A DNA stretch of 64,000 bases from Methylobacterium sp. FF17 (GTDB lineage Bacteria; Pseudomonadota; Alphaproteobacteria; Rhizobiales; Beijerinckiaceae): contig NZ_CP107532.1 in assembly GCF_025813715.1 (NCBI RefSeq), positions 3,302,001 to 3,366,000 of the forward strand, read 5' to 3'. Of the stretch, positions 51,922 through 59,978 are shown one piece after another. Within the stretch, counting starts at the first letter, position 1; each line of letters opens with the position of its first letter. Below the pieces are notes generated by a model. The model saw only the letters and a program-made list of their open reading frames with translations. It was not told where the DNA came from and made no database searches. The position numbers and the translations under genes were made by a program.

Positions 51922-52697
51922 GGGCGCGGAGTCCGAACAAACGGCAGGACCTTCTGTCCGCGCCGCTCGGCCGCCTTGTGCTCAATCTCGGCCCGGCCGC
52001 CCTCGTCCAACCACGCCCTGGCGACCAGCGGATCGAACACGTAGGCTTGGCTGCTGCCGAGCGATGCCATCCGGACCACCGCGCCCTTCTGAGCGTGAAA
52101 GCGCCTGAGCCGATGCGAGACCCACGGCGCCATGCCGCGAAGGCCCCTCCGAGCGCCGAGGCCGGCCATGGCGAGCACCTGGCCCGCGCTGACGCCTCGC
52201 ACAACGGAGTGCTGCTGCTCCGCGACCTGCTCCCGCACCATCATCGGCAGAAGCTCGCCCAGCTGCTTTGCCAGGATGCCCTTCATCATCCCGCCGACGG
52301 CCTTCATGTCTATGGTGGCCGGCAGGTCGAGGTGGCCGCGGCGCCAAGCCACGAACGTCCGAATGAGCATGGCTCGGACTGCGGAGGCGTTCGGCGCCCG
52401 GCTGAGGGTCGCGATGAGCAGCGCCTGCTCCTCGTTCAGCCAGAACTCCTGCACCTCCATCGTGCGGCCCTTGCCGCTCGTGATTGGCGCGGCGCCGTAC
52501 CGCGCCAATGCCCCGAAGGTCTCCAGCTCCTGCCGGTTGCGCTCGATTAGCTGCCGGATGTCGCGAAGCTGGCTCAAGCCAAGGCGTTCCGCGATTTCGA
52601 TGTCCCGAGCGCGAGGCTCGCCATCCTTCTCGATCAGCGCAACCTCTTGAAGGCTCGCCCCAGATCCGGACCCGGTGCTATGCGTCGACTCGGTCAT
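51918..52697 (-). CDS. Rha/antirepressor-like phage regulator
   Basis: A 259-residue protein from ATG at 52697. The core ARDIEIAERLGLSQLRDIRQLIERNRQELETFGALARYG, then EFWLNEEQALLIATLSRAPNASAVRAMLIRTFVAWRRG, is the pattern of phage Rha-type/antirepressor proteins, in which a Bro-like or KilA-like domain binds DNA. The C-terminal 100 residues are specific (LRRFHAQKGAVVRMASLGSSQAYVFDPLVARAWLDEGG). It probably tunes the lysis-lysogeny balance. Confidence 0.82.
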   Translation of the reverse strand: MTESTHSTGSGSGASLQEVALIEKDGEPRARDIEIAERLGLSQLRDIRQLIERNRQELETFGALARYGAAPITSGKGRTMEVQEFWLNEEQALLIATLSRAPNASAVRAMLIRTFVAWRRGHLDLPATIDMKAVGGMMKGILAKQLGELLPMMVREQVAEQQHSVVRGVSAGQVLAMAGLGARRGLRGMAPWVSHRLRRFHAQKGAVVRMASLGSSQAYVFDPLVARAWLDEGGRAEIEHKAAERRGQKVLPFVRTPRP

Positions 52698-52913
52698 CGT
52701 GATGTTCCTGCATCTCGGTGGTCGCTGGTCCCTCGTTGACGCGAGGGATCGGGGAAGGCGGCGGGGCTGTGCTTTGGACGGCTGCGGCCCCGCTGCCGGT
52801 GGTGTTTCATTTCTGGACAGAGTCACCCGGCGATCGCAACTGCGAGGCGCTGTCTGTCCCCGCGACTCCCAAGTCATTAGACGTCGCTTAGCCATCGGAC
52901 TGCTGCTTATGAA

Positions 52914-53705
52914 TCAGGCGGTTATCCGTGTTGCACCACCCTCCGCTGGCGCCGTTGCCGTTGCCGGCGTCGAGGTTGCACCGTCGCCCTTCAGAGCCGC
53001 GATCCTCGCCTTGCGCTCGGCCTCGGCCGCTTGGAACCGCCGGACGTAGGCCGCCTGTTCAATCCGAGCGGCGTTCGCGCTGGCATCGCTGAGTTCGGCG
53101 TCGAGCTTTGCGCCGGCATCGGCGATGGATTTGACCAGTTCCGCGGCGCGCGCGGCGCAGGCGTTGCGCTCATCGTCCGTCGGAGCCGCCGCACGCTCCG
53201 GCGCCGGCAGCGCCCGCAGCACCACCTCCACGTCACGACGCTCGACCCGCAGGGCGGCCATGATGTCGTCGGCTGCGCCTCGGAACTCGGGCGGACCGGG
53301 AGGGAAGCGGTAGTCGACGCCCTTGATCTTCTTCTGATTCCAGGCCCGGCAGGTGCGCGCAACGACCTCGAGGGGCAGGCCCTCGACTGCCTCGACAAAG
53401 TTCTCCAGCATCATCGCGGCGCCTTCAGCATCAAGGCTGCGCAGCTGCGAGAACCCGCCGAGGAAGACATGCAACCGGTCGTGGATGGCCGACGCGTCGC
53501 CGGGGCGGAGCATCTGGTGCAGGCTGGCCCGGTACGGCTCCAGCCAGACCCGGTCCTCATCCGTAGGCGCGGCGCGCGACGAGATCGAGAATTTGCCCGG
53601 GGCCGTCGCCGTAGCCGCCTCGCGCATCGTCTTCAACCGGTCGCGCTGCTCCCGGGTGAGCGGGGCGAACGGAGCGATCTGCGTGATGCTCGGTAGCGTG
53701 GTCAT
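52914..53705 (-). CDS. Phage replication-region protein
   Basis: A 263-residue helical, charged protein (MTTLPSITQIAPFAPLTREQRDRLKTMREAATATAPGKFSISS...). The centre LGGFSQLRSLDAEGAAMMLENFVEAVEGLPLEVVARTCRAWNQKKIKGVDYRFPPGPPEFR matches proteins that follow replication initiators in rhizobial prophages; the role may be helicase loading. The annotated start makes a 149-bp overlap with the upstream gene; a later start at MREAATA would remove about 80 bp of it. Confidence 0.72.
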   Translation of the reverse strand: MTTLPSITQIAPFAPLTREQRDRLKTMREAATATAPGKFSISSRAAPTDEDRVWLEPYRASLHQMLRPGDASAIHDRLHVFLGGFSQLRSLDAEGAAMMLENFVEAVEGLPLEVVARTCRAWNQKKIKGVDYRFPPGPPEFRGAADDIMAALRVERRDVEVVLRALPAPERAAAPTDDERNACAARAAELVKSIADAGAKLDAELSDASANAARIEQAAYVRRFQAAEAERKARIAALKGDGATSTPATATAPAEGGATRITA

Positions 53706-54405
53706 CTCCGTCCTCCATCTGTCGTGCTGCGCGTTTCTGGGCTGCTAGGTGGCCGAAGCCGTTGCCGCGGCCTGGTGGTGGCGGTTGCCGGCCCTGCTGT
53801 GGGCTTCGGCGTCGGACCGTTTCGCGAAGCCGGTTCCGCAGGGTCCGGTACCAGTCGAGCTTCGTCGCCTTCTCGCCGGGCAGCGCAGCCCAGAAGTCGA
53901 CGAACTCGGCCAGCGCCTCGGAGGCTTGCCCGGCAGCTAGGCCGAACTCGGAGCAGACGGCGAAAGCCTCGGGCCGCTGAGCGAAATCGTCCGGGATGCG
54001 GTGACCGCGTTTCGTCGTCGACTTGGGCAAGCCCGCAGGCAGGTCCGCAGCGACGGCCGCGTCGAGGTTATCCGGGGTGGTGGGGGGATTAAGGGGGGAG
54101 TGAGGGGGTGCAGGGGGAGCGAGGGGGGCATGAAGGGGGGCGGCGGGAATGTCCCCGTCTGTCCCCCGATGTCCCCCAATGTCCCCATGTGTCCCCGGGA
54201 CATCGGGGGACGTCTGAAACGCAGGGGCGTTACCAACGGGCCCGGTAACACCCGCGCGCTGACGCCGCTTCTTCGCCGCGGCCTTTGCTCTGCGGTCGTC
54301 AATCGCCTGCTGCTCCACAGCCTGATCCGCCTCGACGGCAGCAATCAGCATCTCGGATGAAGCACCGGCTGCCAGCATCGCGCGAAGGACCTCGGCTCGA
54401 ATCAT
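53557..54405 (-). CDS. Probable phage replication initiator (O-like)
   Basis: A 282-residue protein from ATG at 54405. The N-terminus is a helical, Ala/Lys-rich part (EVLRAMLAAGASSEMLIAAVEADQAVEQQ), the centre a Pro/Asp/Thr linker, and the C-terminal part contains DDFAQRPEAFAVCSEFGLAAGQASEALAEFVDFWAALPGEKATKLDWYRTLRNRLRE, the pattern of DnaT/O-like initiators. Position fits. The last 50 codons overlap the next gene in another frame. Confidence 0.7.
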   Translation of the reverse strand: MIRAEVLRAMLAAGASSEMLIAAVEADQAVEQQAIDDRRAKAAAKKRRQRAGVTGPVGNAPAFQTSPDVPGTHGDIGGHRGTDGDIPAAPLHAPLAPPAPPHSPLNPPTTPDNLDAAVAADLPAGLPKSTTKRGHRIPDDFAQRPEAFAVCSEFGLAAGQASEALAEFVDFWAALPGEKATKLDWYRTLRNRLRETVRRRSPQQGRQPPPPGRGNGFGHLAAQKRAARQMEDGDDHATEHHADRSVRPAHPGAARPVEDDARGGYGDGPGQILDLVARRAYG

Positions 54406-54412
54406 ATCCGCG

Positions 54413-54988
54413 CTACTCCGCAGCCATGGGGAGCGCGGCATCAGCAGCGGACCACGACAGGCGGTGAAGCGCCGTCGGTCCACGATGGGACCGGTCCCAG
54501 ACGAACCATGCGAACGCCGTGGTGCTGCTCGTCTTCGGGCCGGTCCAGCCGTCCCGGTGCATCATGGGGAGGCGGTTGCGGAAGACGTGGACGCGGGCCA
54601 GCGTGCCGTCCTCGAGGATCGAACGACGGCGCTCCGACTCCAGGAAGGCGAGGCGAAGCAGCATGATGACGCGCGGGCAGAGCTCCAGCGCATGCGCGAC
54701 GAACGCAGCCGCATCCTTGAAGGGCGGGTTCGTGACGATGCAGTCGGCCTCAGGCGCGCGGGTCGTCAGGAAGTCCTCGACGGTCTGGCCAGGGCAGCCG
54801 TAATCAACGATGTCGGACGCGAAGACAGCGCGACCGGTGGCGCGAAGCTCCCGAACGATTACGCCGGGCCCGCAAGCCGGCTCCCAGATCCGGTTCGGAA
54901 GCCATTCGGCGCCCAGTAGAGCCTGCACGGCCACCGGCGGCGTCTCGTAGAGGTCGTGGCCACGATCGGCCAAGGGATGGCGGATCAT
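54413..54988 (-). CDS. Class I SAM-dependent DNA adenine methyltransferase-like protein
   Basis: A 191-residue protein from ATG at 54988 (MIRHPLADRGHDLYETPPVAVQALLGAEWLPNRIWEPACGPGVIVRELRATGRAVFASDI). It shows motif I (EPACGPG), an acidic strand end (SDI) and the catalytic motif CIVTNPPF of N6-adenine methyltransferases. Similar phage proteins modify phage DNA or compete with host restriction. It is shorter than full methyltransferases and has no clear recognition domain. Confidence 0.85.
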   Translation of the reverse strand: MIRHPLADRGHDLYETPPVAVQALLGAEWLPNRIWEPACGPGVIVRELRATGRAVFASDIVDYGCPGQTVEDFLTTRAPEADCIVTNPPFKDAAAFVAHALELCPRVIMLLRLAFLESERRRSILEDGTLARVHVFRNRLPMMHRDGWTGPKTSSTTAFAWFVWDRSHRGPTALHRLSWSAADAALPMAAE

Positions 54989-55233
54989 GCGCTCTGCGCC
55001 TCCTGCTGACGGGCGGCGTAGAGGGCGTCTTGGTGACGACCGATGACGTTGGCCGCGTAGGCTTGGGCGATGGTCAGCGAGGGGATCGGCTCGCGCAGCG
55101 TCTCGAAGTGGACGCGGACCGCCAGGGCGGCCTGATAGCTGGTCTGCCCAGCCTTCCAGACGCGGAGGACGAGATCTCGGGCCTCGCCTTCCATCGCCGG
55201 GGACGACGAGATGCGGAGGATGGCGCGGGTCAT
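54985..55233 (-). CDS. Small phage early protein
   Basis: An 82-residue helical protein from ATG at 55233 (MTRAILRISSSPAMEGEARDLVLRVWKAGQTSYQAALAVRVHFETLREPIPSLTIAQAYA). It overlaps the starts and stops of both neighbours (ATGA), so it is coupled to VRR-NUC and methyltransferase expression. No function known. Confidence 0.65.
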   Translation of the reverse strand: MTRAILRISSSPAMEGEARDLVLRVWKAGQTSYQAALAVRVHFETLREPIPSLTIAQAYAANVIGRHQDALYAARQQEAQSA

Positions 55234-55661
55234 GGCCGGGCTCCACGCTGCGAGGGATTGGTCTGGTAGGCGGCTGGGCCATTCACCTGAGGGCGCACCA
55301 CGCCCCAGGCCTCCAAGATGGCGATGGGCTCGTCCCGGCCGTAAGTATCGGCGAAGGGGATGGAGACGAAGGCGCACAGGGCCCGGAAGGTCTTCTGCTC
55401 GAGCGAGAGCCTGCCGGTCGGCGTCTTGAGCTCCATGAAGCCGATGCGGACGCGGCCACCGATGATGAGGAGGTCGGGCAGGCCCTTGGTGAGGCCGGCC
55501 TGACCCTTTGCGGCCTCGTTCGGGATCGCCGCCACGAGGGTGTGCGGCAGGCCGAACATGCGCCAGTGCTGGCACACGGCCGCTTGGATCGCGGACTCGC
55601 GCATCGGCACGCCCTTGATGGGCAGGCGGCGGGAAATCGGGTGATGCGCGAAGGTCCGCAT
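55230..55661 (-). CDS. VRR-NUC domain nuclease
   Basis: A 143-residue protein with the VRR-NUC core IQAAVCQHWRMFGLPHTLVAAIPNEAAKGQAGLTKGLPDLLIIGGRVRIGFMELKTPTGRLSLEQKTF. The metal-binding residues are E22-type, the PD and E-x-K of MELKTP. Such small nucleases are common in phage replication modules, where they resolve branched DNA or repair ends. It begins the overlapping trio with the 82-residue gene and methyltransferase. Confidence 0.9.
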   Translation of the reverse strand: MRTFAHHPISRRLPIKGVPMRESAIQAAVCQHWRMFGLPHTLVAAIPNEAAKGQAGLTKGLPDLLIIGGRVRIGFMELKTPTGRLSLEQKTFRALCAFVSIPFADTYGRDEPIAILEAWGVVRPQVNGPAAYQTNPSQRGARP

Positions 55662-55665
55662 GATA

Positions 55666-55944
55666 TCAGGCCATATTCAGGGCTTGCATGTAGAGCTCAA
55701 GGATCGCCTCTTCCTCTTGGCGCTCCGCATGGTCTTTCTTTCGTAAGCTAATGATCTTACGAAGTGCTTTCGTATCGAAGCCTGTACCCTTCGCTTCCGC
55801 ATAAACATCTTTGATATCCGCGGACAGGCCGGCCTTTTCTTCTTCCAGACGCTCCAGCCTCTCGATGAAGACCTTCAGTTGGTCGGCGGCGACGGACGAT
55901 GCGTCAACGGCGGGCGCTTGTGCGGCGGTGTGCTGTGTGGTCAT
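55666..55944 (-). CDS. GapR-like (DUF2312) nucleoid protein
   Basis: A 92-residue helical protein from ATG at 55944. The core [69 protein letters not shown] is a clear DUF2312/GapR match. GapR forms dimers-of-dimers that bind overtwisted DNA ahead of the replication fork in Alphaproteobacteria. A phage copy beside the replication genes may serve phage replication or take over the host nucleoid. Confidence 0.92.
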   Translation of the reverse strand: MTTQHTAAQAPAVDASSVAADQLKVFIERLERLEEEKAGLSADIKDVYAEAKGTGFDTKALRKIISLRKKDHAERQEEEAILELYMQALNMA

Positions 55945-56036
55945 GTGCGGGTGCTTTCCGTGGACAAGGACGGGGAGCATTTCGCCCGGTCTTTCGCCGT
56001 CCCCCGTTACGGCTTGAGAGGCCGGGCGACTTTCGT

Positions 56037-56261
56037 TCAGGCGGGATCGACGAGAGACAGGTGCGAGCGCGGCCGATCGGTCTGCGCTGGCAGGCTGTGG
56101 AGCGGGGTCGAGAGACCGATCCGCACGCATATGATGACGTCGCTCAGCTGCTCGGCTGTCACAGCGCCCTTAGCGATCGGCTGACGGCCTAGCCAAGCCT
56201 CGACGATCTGACCGGTGATCAGCGCCACTCCGGCTTCTTTGCTGTCGACTTGGATTTCCAT
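56037..56261 (-). CDS. Small MucR-like protein without zinc finger
   Basis: A 74-residue protein with [36 protein letters not shown], which resembles the N-terminal oligomerisation part of MucR/Ros regulators (EIVSAYV...DLIxxVHAAL). The zinc finger domain is absent. It could be a truncated modulator, or an unrelated small early protein. Confidence 0.55.
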   Translation of the reverse strand: MEIQVDSKEAGVALITGQIVEAWLGRQPIAKGAVTAEQLSDVIICVRIGLSTPLHSLPAQTDRPRSHLSLVDPA

Positions 56262-56311
56262 GACACTCTCGCAGTGTGAGGATGGCGGGAGCCGCCCGCC
56301 GGCGGTGAAGG

Positions 56312-56419
56312 TCAGGCGTCGGGACGCGGAACGCAGGGGCGGTGCGGCTTGCGCACGGGCACCCGGATGCGGTCGCCATCGGCGGTGAGGACGAGGATGG
56401 TGGCGCAGCCGGCGCTCAT
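56312..56419 (-). CDS. Very small phage protein
   Basis: A 35-residue peptide (MSAGCATILVLTADGDRIRVPVRKPHRPCVPRPDA), too short for usual gene calls. It has two Cys and a beta-hairpin-like layout. Its start overlaps the stop of the upstream gene (ATGA), which supports real translation. Confidence 0.5.
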   Translation of the reverse strand: MSAGCATILVLTADGDRIRVPVRKPHRPCVPRPDA

Positions 56420-56826
56420 GGGCGCACGCTCAGTCGCGGTGCGCCCTGACCCACCAGCGGAGCCACCAGGGCAGAGGTTTGCCGGCCGCCTTCAGAAGCC
56501 GCGCGCGGCTCCACATCGCGGCTCGTATCCGAGCTCGAATCCATCGCATCATCCCCCCTCCCGAGGGCGAAGAACGCCGCTCGATCTTCGTCGGCTTGCG
56601 CTTCCCAGTGGTCACAGTTGGCTTGGTAGGTCGCGTGAATCCGGAGGAAGGTGTCAGCGTCCAGCCGCACGGGCTGATTGCCGAGGAACTTCCGGACCCA
56701 AGAGCCCGTCGCGCCGATCGTGCGGGCGACGGTGTCGTAGGCGAGCATCCGAGAACCAGTACGCCGCTCGGCATGGCGCACGAGAGCGTCCAGCATCGGA
56801 CTGGTGAGATCAGCAGCGCTCTGCAT
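56416..56826 (-). CDS. Phage early DNA-binding-like protein
   Basis: A 136-residue protein from ATG at 56826. Residues 10-60 (LVRHAERRTGSRMLAYDTVARTIGATGSWVRKFLGNQPVRL) have a helix-turn-helix pattern, the rest is polar. It lies early in the leftward operon behind Cro, the place of a CII-like regulator, but no family match is clear. Confidence 0.6.
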   Translation of the reverse strand: MQSAADLTSPMLDALVRHAERRTGSRMLAYDTVARTIGATGSWVRKFLGNQPVRLDADTFLRIHATYQANCDHWEAQADEDRAAFFALGRGDDAMDSSSDTSRDVEPRAASEGGRQTSALVAPLVGQGAPRLSVRP

Positions 56827-57020
56827 TGTCCGTTTCCGGGCAAAAATTGTCCGCACCTGAACAATCCTCCGTGGTCGATTGGACATCGACAGAGGGGGTG
56901 CAGGCCGAGACTGAGGACTGAGACGGAACCCGATACGCAACACAGGTCAGAGACGCGCGGCGGCCATGGGCTGGCAGGCTGGAGCCGATGCGCGAAACAC
57001 GAGAGAAGGACGACCGAGAC

Positions 57021-57269
57021 ATGGCCGACGACGAGACAGCAGGGACCGCGACCATCTTGGCGATGCACGCCATGGTGTCGTGGCTGGTGAAGAGGGAAGT
57101 GGAACGGGAAGGACCGACTGCAGGAGCAGCGCTTACCCGGCACGTGGCCGAAGCCATGATGGGGGTGACGCAGCTGGACCCGAGCCTCGCCCAGGCGGCG
57201 CACGCGGCCCGCGGCGTCGTCGCCCGCGCCATCGGTGACCGCCCGATGTTCGTACGGCTGCACGGGTAG
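57021..57269 (+). CDS. Small helical protein, opposite strand
   Basis: An 82-residue protein (MADDETAGTATILAMHAMVSWLVKREVEREGPTAGAALTRHVAEAMMGVTQLDPS...). All-helical with a conserved-looking end ARGVVARAIGDRPMFVRLHG. It is transcribed against the leftward early operon and is followed directly by a long hairpin terminator. Function unknown. Confidence 0.6.
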   Translation: MADDETAGTATILAMHAMVSWLVKREVEREGPTAGAALTRHVAEAMMGVTQLDPSLAQAAHAARGVVARAIGDRPMFVRLHG

Positions 57270-57312
57270 GCGCCCGGCCGGTAACGCGAGACCAGATGAC
57301 CGGCCGGGCGCC
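57269..57312. terminator. Long perfect inverted repeat (terminator)
   Basis: GGCGCCCGGCCGGT and ACCGGCCGGGCGCC make a perfect 14-bp stem with a 16-base loop, starting on the last base of the stop codon of the 57021 gene. There is no U-tract. It separates this gene from the tRNA. Confidence 0.7.
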
Positions 57313-57400
57313 GCGCGAGAGGTACGCCGAGCCACGACGGTGTGTTGCCACCGTCGGGCCCGACGATCGGCCGGAAAAGCCCGGCGCGATGGGGAATGAC

Positions 57401-57473
57401 TGGCACCGGTGGCAGGAGTCGAACCTGCAGGCTTCCGTTTTGGAGACGGAGCCGCGCCCGCGCGCTCACCGAT
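57401..57473 (-). tRNA. tRNA-Trp (CCA anticodon), with reduced D arm
   Basis: On the minus strand the acceptor ATCGGTG pairs with CACCGGT (one T-G wobble). The anticodon stem TCCGT/ACGGA encloses the loop CTCCAAA with anticodon CCA. The T arm is GCAGG-TTCGACT-CCTGC, and discriminator G plus an encoded CCA end it. The D arm is only CGCG, a 4-base loop and CGCG, too short for the usual GG of the D loop. Total 73 bases. It reads Trp UGG codons; it lies in the early region of the prophage beside Cro. Confidence 0.75.
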
Positions 57474-57498
57474 GAAAGAGAGTGAGGACCGAGGGCTC

Positions 57499-57735
57499 TC
57501 ATGCGTGAGCACTCGCACCGCCTACGGACACGCGGACGGCCCCGGCGGCTCGGGACCAGTCATTGAGGCCCACCTGACCAGCGGTCGCTTCGCCGATGCG
57601 GATGGCGACCTCAATCGAGGGGCCCCGCTCGCCGTATTTAAGCTTCCTGATGCCGTGCTCGGTGATGCCGCCAACGCGCGCGGCCATCGCCGCATCGTCG
57701 AGGTTTTCGGAGCGCATGTAGTCGATGAGCCTCAT
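57499..57735 (-). CDS. Cro-like HTH regulator
   Basis: A 78-residue protein from ATG at 57735 (MRLIDYMRSENLDDAAMAARVGGITEHGIRKLKYGERGPSIEVAIRIGEATAGQVGLNDW), the layout of phage Cro-type XRE proteins. It is first gene of the leftward early operon, divergent from the CI-like repressor, and its promoter carries two CCCC-N-GGGG operators. Confidence 0.85.
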   Translation of the reverse strand: MRLIDYMRSENLDDAAMAARVGGITEHGIRKLKYGERGPSIEVAIRIGEATAGQVGLNDWSRAAGAVRVSVGGASAHA

Positions 57736-57749
57736 AGGCCCAGAAGTTG

Positions 57750-57785
57750 CCCCCAAAGGGGAAGATAGTCAACCCCTACAAGGGG
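57750..57785 (-). promoter_or_regulatory. Leftward early promoter with two operators
   Basis: Two operators flank a -35 box. Read leftward: CCCCTTGTAGGGG (57785-57773), then TTGACT (57772-57767), then CCCC-TTTG-GGGG (57761-57750) within the spacer. The same layout recurs at 60361-60398. Repressor binding would block RNA polymerase on both sides of the -35. Confidence 0.8.
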
Positions 57786-57817
57786 AAGGACCGACGCGAC
57801 TGTTTTCGTTCAAACAT

Positions 57818-57829
57818 CCCCTTATGGGG
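57818..57829 (+). promoter_or_regulatory. Operator at the repressor start codon
   Basis: CCCC-TTAT-GGGG overlaps the ATG (57824) of the CI-like gene. Repressor binding here could limit its own synthesis. The N4 spacing equals that of one of the leftward operators. Confidence 0.65.
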
Positions 57830-58519
57830 AACGCGCTTCGACAGTTGCGGAAAGAGCGGCGATGGACGCACGACGAGGCGGCCGATGCCATGGGCATTTC
57901 TCGCGGCCAGTTCATCAAGCTGGAACGCGGGGAGCGCGGGCTGACCGAGCGAACGATCGGACTGGCAGCGAAGGCTTTTGAAGTTTCGCGCTCCGTGATC
58001 ATCGGCGATGACATTTCAACTCCGGCGGTTCTGATTGACGAGCAGAGACCAGAGCCCAGCGCCGCAATTCCTTCAGATCAATCCGCCGTGAACACCCACC
58101 AGTTCCTCGGCCCACGCAACGTTCCAGTCTATGGCACCGGCTCGGGGGGTAATGGCGGCGACTTTCGTTTAAATGGCCAGACGATCGATCATGCGCCACG
58201 ACCGCCGGGCATAGAAAATCGCCGAGATGTCTATGTCGTCTACGTGATCGGAGACAGTGTCTCTCCGAAATACGAAGATGGCGACCCGATTTACGTAGAC
58301 CCGCATCGTCGGCCTCAGCCACGCGACTACGTCCTTGTGGAGCTTCATCCGGCCAACGACGGCACGCCGGGCGACGCGTTCGTAAAGCGCCTTGTGAAGC
58401 GCACGGCTACTAAAATCGTCGTAGAGCAACACACGCCGGCGAAAGAAATCATCTTCGATGCCGCGTCCGTAGTCCGCCTACATCGGGTGATCCCCTATCC
58501 TGAACTGATAGGGATTTGA
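57824..58519 (+). CDS. CI/LexA-type prophage repressor
   Basis: A 231-residue protein. The N-terminal HTH is GNALRQLRKERRWTHDEAADAMGISRGQFIKLERGERGLTERTIGLAAKAFEVS. The C-terminal half is an S24 peptidase: VYVVYVIGDSVSPKYEDGDPIYVDP with Ser in GDSVSP, and Lys in DAFVKRLVKR. So it should be inactivated by RecA-driven self-cleavage after DNA damage. It is divergent from Cro and probably binds the CCCC-N4/5-GGGG sites at both early promoters. ATG at 57824 lies inside an operator. Confidence 0.92.
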   Translation: MGNALRQLRKERRWTHDEAADAMGISRGQFIKLERGERGLTERTIGLAAKAFEVSRSVIIGDDISTPAVLIDEQRPEPSAAIPSDQSAVNTHQFLGPRNVPVYGTGSGGNGGDFRLNGQTIDHAPRPPGIENRRDVYVVYVIGDSVSPKYEDGDPIYVDPHRRPQPRDYVLVELHPANDGTPGDAFVKRLVKRTATKIVVEQHTPAKEIIFDAASVVRLHRVIPYPELIGI

Positions 58520-58697
58520 ACATCCTACTTAATTTATGTGCCAACCTTCACAGTTGCGTTTCCCGCTGCACCTAGAAAGGATCATATTTTGGCGTCGCGT
58601 CGAGCGATTAGCCTGAAATATAACGCGGATCGGAATTACAGTGCAGACATGCGATCCAGTTACGCAACCTCATCCTTAGTACGGGCAAATAAATTCG
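58520..58697. other. AT-rich spacer before glycosyltransferase
   Basis: A 178-bp AT-rich region with many T/A runs. It probably holds the promoter of the glycosyltransferase gene. No clear reading frame or hairpin. Confidence 0.4.
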
Positions 58698-59759
58698 ATG
58701 CTCTCCAATGTTCGTTTTGTTGGGTTTAGTGCTGAGTCCGAAGCGCGGAATCGCTCATCAGTTCACTTCGAGCCGCAGGAGCGATCACCTGGCTTGCTGA
58801 TCCTTCAGGATCTCATCTACGTTCCCGAATACGCGGCTCTGTACACAAGGGATGGCGTGTGCGTCGATGAGACTGCTGCTATTCATTTAAGACCGGCACC
58901 AAGTATCGGCGCCTCAAAGCTAAGGCGGGTAAAGCAGAGTGTTTGTAAACATTTTCCGCCGAAGATAGACCCGCCCAGCGCTGAAGCGGTATTCGAGCGG
59001 CCGATAGTTCAGATTGGTCATGTAGCTCCTCACTACGGGCACTTTGTTGTTGATGGCCTTGCCAGAATGTGGGCTTTGTCAAACTTCGAGAGGCAAGAAC
59101 ACTTCTATTTTACTGATAACAGAAAGCTATCTTCGTTTTTATCTCTGCCTTATGTCGCGGAGGCTTTTGCTGCTCTTGACTTTGATCCTAAAAAGATCGC
59201 GCGATTCGAGGTCAACACTCTTCTCAAAACCGTCATCATCGCACTCCCGGGAATCAATTACTCCTACAATGCATATGATGCGCTGAAGCATGCTCCCCTC
59301 AGAATTGCAGAGAGGCTGCGCAAACACGGCGCGCCTTGTGACGGCCAACCAATCTATATCTCTAGGACCACCCCTGGATCAGGCAGACGAAAATTAAATG
59401 GAGAAGAGCAGGTTGAGGAGGCGTTTCGCTCTGCTGGATATAAGATTTTTCACCCTGAGCGTCACACCCTGTCGGAACAAATCGAAATCTTTTCGGTCAC
59501 CAGGAGGATAGTCGGATCAATAGGATCGGCTTTCCATTCGATGCTGTTCGAACCGGATAGCTTCGTCGGTGAGCGCTTTATTTTTTCGCCAACACTTGTA
59601 AACGGCCGATTTCTTATAGTTGACGGCTTGAAACAGGACTCGCATCGTACAGTCTACATCCGCGCGATACAGGACGGGCTTGATGCTTCCGGCCGCTCTA
59701 CGTCGGATATCGACGCTGATTTAGCGTTGTCACATGCTAGATCCCTCGGCTTGCTCTAA
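58698..59759 (+). CDS. Family 61 glycosyltransferase (DUF563)
   Basis: A 353-residue protein. The core PIVQIGHVAPHYGHFVVDGLARMWALSNF is the GT61 motif (GHWxxxxxxR-like), and IYISRTTPGSGRRKLNGEEQVEEAFRSAGYKIFHPERHTLSEQIEIFSVTRRIVGSIGSAFHSMLFEP is the C-terminal donor-binding part. GT61 proteins transfer sugars to glycans or glycolipids. AT-rich base use, unlike the neighbours, suggests transfer. Located next to the repressor and expressed with it, it may alter cell surface polysaccharide in the lysogen (superinfection immunity). Confidence 0.9.
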   Translation: MLSNVRFVGFSAESEARNRSSVHFEPQERSPGLLILQDLIYVPEYAALYTRDGVCVDETAAIHLRPAPSIGASKLRRVKQSVCKHFPPKIDPPSAEAVFERPIVQIGHVAPHYGHFVVDGLARMWALSNFERQEHFYFTDNRKLSSFLSLPYVAEAFAALDFDPKKIARFEVNTLLKTVIIALPGINYSYNAYDALKHAPLRIAERLRKHGAPCDGQPIYISRTTPGSGRRKLNGEEQVEEAFRSAGYKIFHPERHTLSEQIEIFSVTRRIVGSIGSAFHSMLFEPDSFVGERFIFSPTLVNGRFLIVDGLKQDSHRTVYIRAIQDGLDASGRSTSDIDADLALSHARSLGLL

Positions 59760-59978
59760 GAACCCAGATGAGAAATCTTTCTTTTGCCTGATTGTTGAGA
59801 GCAGTTTCTGTCATGCGGCCGGTGCCTCAGGCAAGGTGGACTGGTAGGCATCGGAGCAGCCAGTCCTTTCACGAACGAGGCCACCGCGAACGAGCCTGCT
59901 GGAAGCCCGTTCTACGATCCACCACTGCGGCTTTTCGGCTTCCCGCAGAGGCCTGAAGGCCGCAGCCGCCCCCAGCCT
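59760..59978. other. Gene-free spacer
   Basis: About 220 bp between the glycosyltransferase and the convergent zinc-ribbon gene. I see no gene, repeat or terminator here. Confidence 0.4.

Noticed and set aside
56430-57518. 362-residue minus-strand frame
   Set aside because: It spans the tRNA, a terminator and several supported genes in other frames and has no domain-like sequence.
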